Source: Antitrichia curtipendula (taxonomy: Eukaryota > Streptophyta > Bryopsida > Hypnales > Leucodontaceae). From it: a stretch of 64,000 nt of DNA. The position numbers and the translations under genes were made by a program. The stretch covers positions 3,986,696 through 4,050,695 of the forward strand of contig OX579638.1 of NCBI GenBank assembly GCA_951230915.1, read 5' to 3'. Shown piece after piece: positions 57,532 to 64,000 of the stretch. Numbering within the stretch: position 1 is the first letter of the stretch; each line of letters starts with the position of its first letter. The notes under the pieces are model-generated. The model had not been told where the DNA came from. It ran no database searches and was given only the letters and a program-made list of their open reading frames with translations.

Positions 57532-59949
57532 GTATTTTTTTTAGATTTTTAGAGTGAAATTTATAAAATGTAACTGTTTAAGGTCATTTACTCATCTGTT
57601 AATTAGTACTATTTAATCAATAAAAGTTTAAATTTTTTGAAATTCTAGCTTGGTATAAAATTTCCAAAAGAAATTTAACCTCATTTCTGAAAGAATCTTG
57701 AAATTTGGTTACTTGAATCAAAAGTTTTTTTCACTAATAAGTTTGATTCCATTTAAAAAAAATAAAAAGCTATCTTGTTTTTTTTCTTGTCCCTTTGGCC
57801 TTGTACAAGTATTTTTTTGCTCATAACTTTTGAATCTTATGTTAGTTTTACATAAAATTCTAAATAAAGGTACATATAGACATATAGTAGTTGCAAACAT
57901 TGATTAATTTTTTACATTTAAAAAAAATTATTTTACTATTTTTGAATAGCCCCTGAACCTTGACCATTTCGAGGGGCTTTAGTACTATTTTTTATACAAA
58001 AAATGCAAATTTTAAGCTCAAAAACTTGTACACAAGGACTTCTATTAAAGTTACACAAGCCCATAAAGAGATTTCCTAAAAATACTAAATTTTACACCTT
58101 TCACATGTGCTCAAAGTGCACTTCCTTTGCCCAACTTGTGCAGAAAACACATTTTTTTTTCAAAAATGAAAATGTTTGAGAAGGAGCACCTTTAAACTAG
58201 GAAAATATTTATTGTTATTTTTTTTTTTTTTTTTACATTGTTAAAAATTTCAAGCATCAAAATGTCCATTTTCTTGGCATTTTTCATTGTCTTTTTTGTG
58301 TGCATAAAATTTCCTAGGTTTAAATTTTAAGAGACATAATTTTTTCAATTTTTTACAAACAACAAATTCTACATATTTTATTTTATTTTTCAAAAACCTA
58401 TTCCAAAAGTCACAATATTCATTGAAATAGTTTGTTTTGAACCCCAAATGGTTGTCGTCCCTATATAAGGTTCTAATATGATTAATGCAAAACCAAATAA
58501 TTGATCTAGCTAGAAAAGATTAATACGTGTCTCCTCATGCTATCTAGACAGAATACAAAGTTGTAAGGAAGTTGTAAGGGACAAAATTCAACCTTGAGAT
58601 GGATGGAGAGGGAAAGGAAAATGCTGCCAATGGCCCAATTTTGTACACAAAAAAAATGATAAACAAATGAGAAGCCATAAATGATTTGTTTTCAATTAAT
58701 AGAAATATCAGGAAATAAATGTTTGGTCTTCAATGATCCATTTTCAATTAATGAGAAACAATTTCTAAACCTATGTTGCTTGCCATTTAATTACAAGGGG
58801 ATTGCTTTTGGGAATACATCATGTCCCATTCATAGGACTATGCCATGTGGTTAATACACGACCTATGAACTAAAATAGCAGCCTACAAGTTTTAACTCTT
58901 TTAGAAACTATAACTAAGCATTTTGCATTCCAGAAATTATGCAACTTCTTGCATTCACTGTGGTTTTCATTCTTCTTTCACTAAAAATTTGCTGTAAAAC
59001 CTTCCACTGAACCAAAACGACCCCAATTTCAGTTCACCTGATAAAGCGTCGCTTCTTGGACGTTTTACCTTACTGGTTCTGTTTTGAATGTGACTAGATT
59101 TGCCCCCAAAATCTAATAATTATTCTTTTTCCAGATTTTTCTGTTTGTAATTGCGGAGTGCTCATCAACAAACTCAGACTTCAATCAGGTATGGAAAAAT
59201 CTCAGGTTATAAATGAAGAACACATCTGCTCTGTTTGGCTACCTGAATAGCATTCTATTTCCTTCAGAATTTAGAGGCAATGTACCATCTTCTTCATAAT
59301 AGGTCACTAGTGCAGGAGTTGTTTTTGGGGACACAGTCATAATTTAGAAGACGGAAGTCGCTAAACTGATCGAATGACAAGTCTTTGCTGCTACAAATTT
59401 CATCAAAAAAATTCTGCACGAGATGATCCTTTTATTAGCAAAGACCTGTTGCCGTGTAACATTGAACTTACAGTAGGAGATCCCTTACAACGGGTCGTGA
59501 CAGATAGCGTGACGATGTGTGTTTAATATAATTGATATACATTCTACGATGAGACGAATTGCACAAATTGATAGTTTGAATTAAGCTCCCAGGGATCGAA
59601 ATTCGCAGGTACTGATTCTCCAAAAAAGACGACTGCTTCTAGCTTTGCAGTGCGGTAGGGACGCAATAGCGCGCGACATGGCTTGTTCGGACACCATGTT
59701 ATATATCTAGACATGGAACGGAGCCGCTGCATCAATCTTTGAAATCAATTAGCTGTCGCGCTGTAGATGATTACTTTGTAGTTGAATTCGACGATTTTGG
59801 AGGAATATTCATCACTTCGTAGTCATATTTACATTACTTCGCCGCCTGACTAGGTTGAGGAAGACGATAATGCGGAACAACGAAGAAATTCTTGCGTTGA
59901 TGCTTGGATGTGAGGTATGTACTCACCTAAGGTGCGTACAACAGGAAAA
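57532..59949. other. Intergenic, nothing recognised
   Basis: AT-rich to about 59000, then more balanced. The minus-strand frame 59544-59735 has no domain. No RNA gene seen. Confidence 0.45.
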
Positions 59950-61025
59950 TTTTCAGTGAGCGCCACCTACACCGTCCAAAGCACTTCGGAATGCCAAGGC
60001 TAAGGAATGTAATACACTTCCTGCTTCCTACTTTGCATGCAGTGGCCTCTCCGTCTTCCGATGCTGATGACCAATAGGTTTTTCGTATTCCTGACGCTTT
60101 GTTTGCTTCCTTTCTAATATGAATTCGTGGTTTGCTAATTACAGGCTCTACGGACTTCAGAACAGGTGTGACTATTTTGATTGCCCTGTGCGCCATGGCT
60201 TCGTATAACGACTCTCGGCATTGCTGGTTGCCTGTGGTGGAACTGGAGGTAATAAAGCGCTGCAGAATCATCGTGGAGTAGTCACACGAAGCAGTTGTTT
60301 CTTTTTTAATGGAGCCAAATACAAGGCTCAATGTGAGATTAGTAGACCTGCATGCACCGATTGAAAAACGACCTTCTGACTATTCGTCGGGTCTCTAACC
60401 AATAATGACGTCGAATGCATTGGTCTCTAAGCTCGAAGTGATGACCTCGAAAGAGTGAAATCTGTACCTGCGGGGCCAGACACATGCACACAGGATGTAG
60501 CTGGCTGGCGCCCACGAACCAACATTCAAAAACCATTGAAGAGAGAGTCAGAGTGCATGATCTCGTCGCTCAACTAATCAACTGGAGCTCTAACATTCAG
60601 TTCAAGAGCACTGAGAACTGAAACTCGGAAATTATATGGACAAAAACGGCCAATTAACCGAAGTGCCAATTCAATTATGTCAACTGGGTGTCATGAAGAC
60701 GTGACAGCCTGGAAATGTCATACGAGCGCAGACAGCACCGGAAGCCAAAGAATCATAAAATACATGAATCTCCTCACCACTGAATTGATCGATGTGGGGA
60801 CATTCAGAATCAAAACTAAACTCACGAGGAAATCAATGCAGGCACCGAATGGATTCGGGAACGCCCTTCGGGTCTACAACCAATCCTGAGTTCCTGACGT
60901 GGAAAGAATGGTTTCTAGTTTCTACCTCATGGTCTAAAAAGAATGAATTTTGTACAGTACTTGCGGTGCCCGCCATGGAGCTCGCTGCAAATCAACGAAG
61001 TTTACATTTGGCCTCACTACCTTGA

Positions 61026-62030
61026 TTAGTTCACGGAAGAGCACACTCGCCGGATCTCGCCGGCGCTGCCCGTCAGCACATCCACCTGGCTCAGCGCCAC
61101 CATGGCTTCGGCGAAGTTGGCGCTGAACGTGGCGCTGTCGGTGTTGGCGCGCACGGAGCCCTTGGTGCGCGAGTCCACCCACATGCTCTGATCGGAAGTG
61201 AGCAACCCCAGCTTGTTCACGATGTTCTTGAAGTACTGCGAGTCGAACTTGGTGGGCGACACCAAGTCCAGCGGCACGTCGGTGCTGTTGATGCCGGCCA
61301 TGGGACACTTCTTCTTCAAGTCCTGGGCGAAGTGCGCTTGCATGGTGGGGTCGACCTGGGTGCCCTGAATGCGGTTGTCGAACGCCAGGCACGGCGCCTT
61401 CCCGAGGGTGTGAGCGCCAGCCAGCGCCACCATCTGCGCGGCGTTCAGGCCCTTCTTCTGGAACGCCTTCAGCAGCGCCGGCACCGTGTTGTTGGGCCTC
61501 AGCAGATTGTCGGCCACCTCGGAGGATCGGGACACCTTTCCGTCGCGTCTCCCGGCGGGGACGGTCCAGCCTTGTCCTCCCGTCAGCTTCACGGTGTCGC
61601 GGACGGCGAATTGCAGCACGTCGGAGCAGGACACGACCCCCGGACAAGCCTCCTCCACGGCGGCCTTGGCGGCGTCGATGGCGTCGAATCCGTGGAGTCC
61701 GCCATTGATGATGTTGGTTTTCTCTGTGTTGGATCCGTTTAGGAGCAAGGACGCGTCGCAGCCGCGGACGAAGCAGTCGTGGTAGGCGAGTCGGAGCACG
61801 CCGGGTGCCACCGTGCTGTCCTGCTGGAACGACTTGAGCATGGACTCGTAGATGATGGTTTCGACGTTGGGGCAGGAGTGCTGGTAGAAGGCTTCCTGGC
61901 AGCCGCCGTTGCCAGAGCTGGAGAGGCTTCGACTTGCAGCAGCCACAGGTGCGCTCATGAAGCTGAGAAGGACTGCTGCGATGCACAGCATGGCGTTCCA
62001 GCTGCCCATCGCAGACCTCGAGAGGGCCAT
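61026..62030 (-). CDS. Class III (secretory) peroxidase, copy 3
   Basis: 334 residues, one exon. It differs from copies 1 and 2 mainly in the signal peptide (MALSRSAMGSWNAMLCIAAV) and mildly elsewhere (SSSGNGGCQ, EVADNLLRPNN, TFSANF). The mature enzyme keeps RLAYHDCF, FVRGCDAS, ALAGAHTLG and all cysteines. The concentration of replacements in the leader with a nearly fixed mature chain suggests purifying selection or gene conversion over the catalytic part. The promoter is related but diverged. Confidence 0.95.
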   Translation of the reverse strand: MALSRSAMGSWNAMLCIAAVLLSFMSAPVAAASRSLSSSGNGGCQEAFYQHSCPNVETIIYESMLKSFQQDSTVAPGVLRLAYHDCFVRGCDASLLLNGSNTEKTNIINGGLHGFDAIDAAKAAVEEACPGVVSCSDVLQFAVRDTVKLTGGQGWTVPAGRRDGKVSRSSEVADNLLRPNNTVPALLKAFQKKGLNAAQMVALAGAHTLGKAPCLAFDNRIQGTQVDPTMQAHFAQDLKKKCPMAGINSTDVPLDLVSPTKFDSQYFKNIVNKLGLLTSDQSMWVDSRTKGSVRANTDSATFSANFAEAMVALSQVDVLTGSAGEIRRVCSSVN

Positions 62031-62274
62031 CGCGCACTTACTGGACGTCGAGGAAGTTGATTCCCCCAATTAATTGGATGAATGCAATTCGCCCGGGTTC
62101 CTTTTTTGTCAGTGATGGAACTGGAATGCGCAAAGTTTGGACTTCAGAGAATCTGTCTTGAATTGAGCAGTGTACGTTTGAGATCGAGATTGAGCTGGGC
62201 ACTTGAATAAGCTGACGCGTCCTTGATTGAGAGTTGCTCTGTCAAGTTGTGAGAAGTGCGGAGGGCTCACCAGG

Positions 62275-62280
62275 CTTATA
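62275..62280 (-). promoter_or_regulatory. TATA box of peroxidase copy 3
   Basis: TATAAG on the minus strand in the conserved TATAAGCCTGGTGAGCCCTC context, 245 bp before the ATG. The upstream region matches the other promoters in patches only. Confidence 0.65.
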
Positions 62281-62640
62281 TACGGCCAAACTGACTCCCT
62301 GTGAGTTAAAGGTCTTGGTCCTCTTGAAACAGTGAATCTGCGCTTGTCTCGTGGACAGTCGTCTCTCCGAGTTACTGAAAGAGCGTGAGTATGCAATTGA
62401 TCGTATTTTTCTCGCCTTGTCGTTGGCCACATATAATTAATTCAACCCGACTTGCTGCTTGACTGGTTCCCCGGTGCAGTCTTCGATTGCTCCGGTTCCC
62501 CGGTTGACCATTCATTACTTTCTGGATGTTGGGCCCGCACTTCGACGCAGTTGCACCGGCAGATGAACTTTCTTCAAGTGAGCTGACACGCTGTTGAAAT
62601 CTAACTAAGTTCTTAAAAGAAATGAACTGTTCAAGTGGCG

Positions 62641-63769
62641 TAGACATGCAGTGGGTGAGGATTGTTTCCTGAAGGCTGGAGGTTTAATTAGTGATGAAAA
62701 CTTTTGATTCGAATAGAAAAATTTCAAGATTCTTTCATAAGTTTAATTAGAATTGTTTCGGTATTTTATTTGGTAAGAATTTCAGAAATTTTAAATTGTT
62801 GTTATTTAAATTATTATTGACTATTGATTGAAATATGACCCTAAATTGTTACATTTTCGTAATTCACTCTGAAAATCTCAAACAATTATTTGAATTTAAT
62901 CAGTAGAGTTAATTGTAAAGTAACCCCAGTCTGAAACAGGGGTGTCACAAGAAGGTATAACTGCAAATAGTACAAAAGAAACATGACCCCAAATTCCATC
63001 GGACCTCAGTTTTGGTGCTTTGGCAAGGTGTTTCGTCCCATGTTTTTGCTGAACTTTGGCTCATGGTCCCGCATTGTGCATACTTTACAATTAACTCTAA
63101 TATAGAAATATTATATACACTATTCAAATTTTTCACAATGTTTCAGAGATTTTTGGAGTAAATTATGAAATTACAACTATCTTGGGTCTGATTTGAGTCA
63201 ACAATATTTCACTCAGTAAGTCATTAAATTTTTAAAAGTTGTGAAATTCTTACCACAAAATTCAGAAGAGACCTCATTCCACGTGTACTAAAGATTCTCG
63301 AGGAAAAAATGTACATGTATCGTAAGTTTTTCTTAGTATTAACTTTGCTTTATTTCTTTTTAAATCAAAAACCGTTTTAAGAATTTTGAAAATTCTTTTT
63401 CTGCACAGTGAACTAGCATGTTCAAATTTTGTTGGAAATCTCTAATTCCTCAGTTATTTATGGCACTTTTTTGGAAGTGGACGGAGCATATTGAAATCCA
63501 GTGCAAGTCCGTGAAACGAAAACACTTTCTCAGTAACAGGTTCTCTGAAAACATTTATACTGAACTTAAATACGTGACTTGTCCATCGGTCAATATCGAG
63601 CAATCTTTTTAGACTGAAAAACTTCTTTTTGAGAGCAAAATTCTAAACTCCAATCGTGAATCTGACGGAAGGAGGAGATAGAGTTGAAATCGCCGTAGCC
63701 ATGTTAATTCTGCCTGTTTTGTGTTCCAGGTAAACACCGGTCCAAGGTCCGCTGTGGCATTCCACAGGA
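62641..63769. other. Intergenic; duplicated fragment at its end
   Basis: AT-rich without a gene. The last about 130 bp match 54360-54480 in reverse. Confidence 0.5.
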
Positions 63770-64000
63770 AGATTTCGTGGCGTTAGCCCCTAGGGCTAAA
63801 GTTTTGGGGGGGTCTAAACTGCCCCACTTTAGACCCCAAGGCTTAACCCTGCATGCACTTTAGCCCGGCTAAGGTGGCACATTTTGGGGTCTAAAGTAGT
63901 GTGGAAAAAAAAATCCAAGATTTTTCAAGCACTGTGTACATGGGGTCTAAAGTGGGGGCTATTCCTCAAAGGATTAGCCCCGGTTAACGTCACGAAATCT
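63770..64000. mobile_element. ~231-bp element with long inverted ends, reaching the window edge
   Basis: The left end AGATTTCGTGGCGTTAGCC mirrors the right end, whose reverse complement is AGATTTCGTGACGTTAACC. The interior repeats GGGGTCTAAA in both orientations (near 63807, 63828 reversed, 63886 and 63948). Non-coding. The true right end could lie beyond the window. Confidence 0.65.

Larger units (their letters stand above)
59950..62640. repeat. Third peroxidase block, direct duplicate of 43040-45770
   Basis: Aligns in the same orientation with the copy 1 block, including far 3' flank not present in copy 2 (for example the segment with GCCATGGCTTCGTATA near 60190). It has many small indels, so it is older than the inverted pair. 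Confidence 0.8.

Noticed and set aside
1..64000. tRNA or rRNA genes
   Set aside because: I looked for TψC-arm-like GGTTCGAATCC sequences and found none in a plausible context; this reading by eye could miss a diverged gene.

Overview
The window looks like nuclear DNA of a land plant, most probably a moss or another bryophyte. The grounds are a PYR/PYL-type abscisic-acid receptor whose substitutions look bryophyte-like, class III (secretory plant) peroxidases, GT-AG introns of plant type, an interstitial stretch of plant telomere repeat (TTTAGGG) and an AT-rich background full of small non-autonomous DNA transposons. The species call is inference; the plant call is firm.

Layout. 1-6.1 kb: AT-rich intergenic DNA with one transposon remnant. 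6.2-7.7 kb: an intact two-exon ABA receptor gene (+) whose intron is built of three tandem units. 7.7-13.9 kb: intergenic DNA with a long foldback and a 0.55 kb repeat element. 13.97-33.75 kb: a roughly 20 kb GC-richer block defined by at least 35 dispersed copies of an 18-bp palindrome (best copy ATCGTGAGATCTCACGAT), none of which I found elsewhere in the window. This block carries a minus-strand DUF7869-like (transposase-like RNase H fold) gene, a divergent plus-strand multi-exon gene for a nuclear protein with a ParB/DGQHR-like domain, an FCP1/HAD-type phosphatase-like gene and a second HAD-like fragment. The two large genes are broken by in-frame stops that are all one C-to-T change from a sense codon. 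Between the two gene sets lie a telomere-like array and a 148-nt near-perfect hairpin.

33.75-43 kb: intergenic DNA with CACTA-like MITEs, TTAA-flanked elements and a pair of captured or decayed gene fragments (DnaJ J-domain, ZIP metal transporter). 43-54.3 kb: two almost identical intronless peroxidase genes in a large inverted duplication (2.2 kb arms, 6.4 kb spacer). 59.9-62.6 kb: a third, slightly diverged peroxidase copy in direct orientation to the first. A small element with long terminal inverted repeats ends at the right edge of the window.

The most interesting candidate system is the 20 kb block. A ParB-like DNA-binding-fold protein, a transposase-like protein and a HAD phosphatase-like protein share a region saturated with one palindromic site. 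The site lies between the genes, in four of the five introns I modelled, and inside exons in a single reading phase that avoids the stop codon the canonical site would create. Whether the site is the binding site of one of these proteins is inference.
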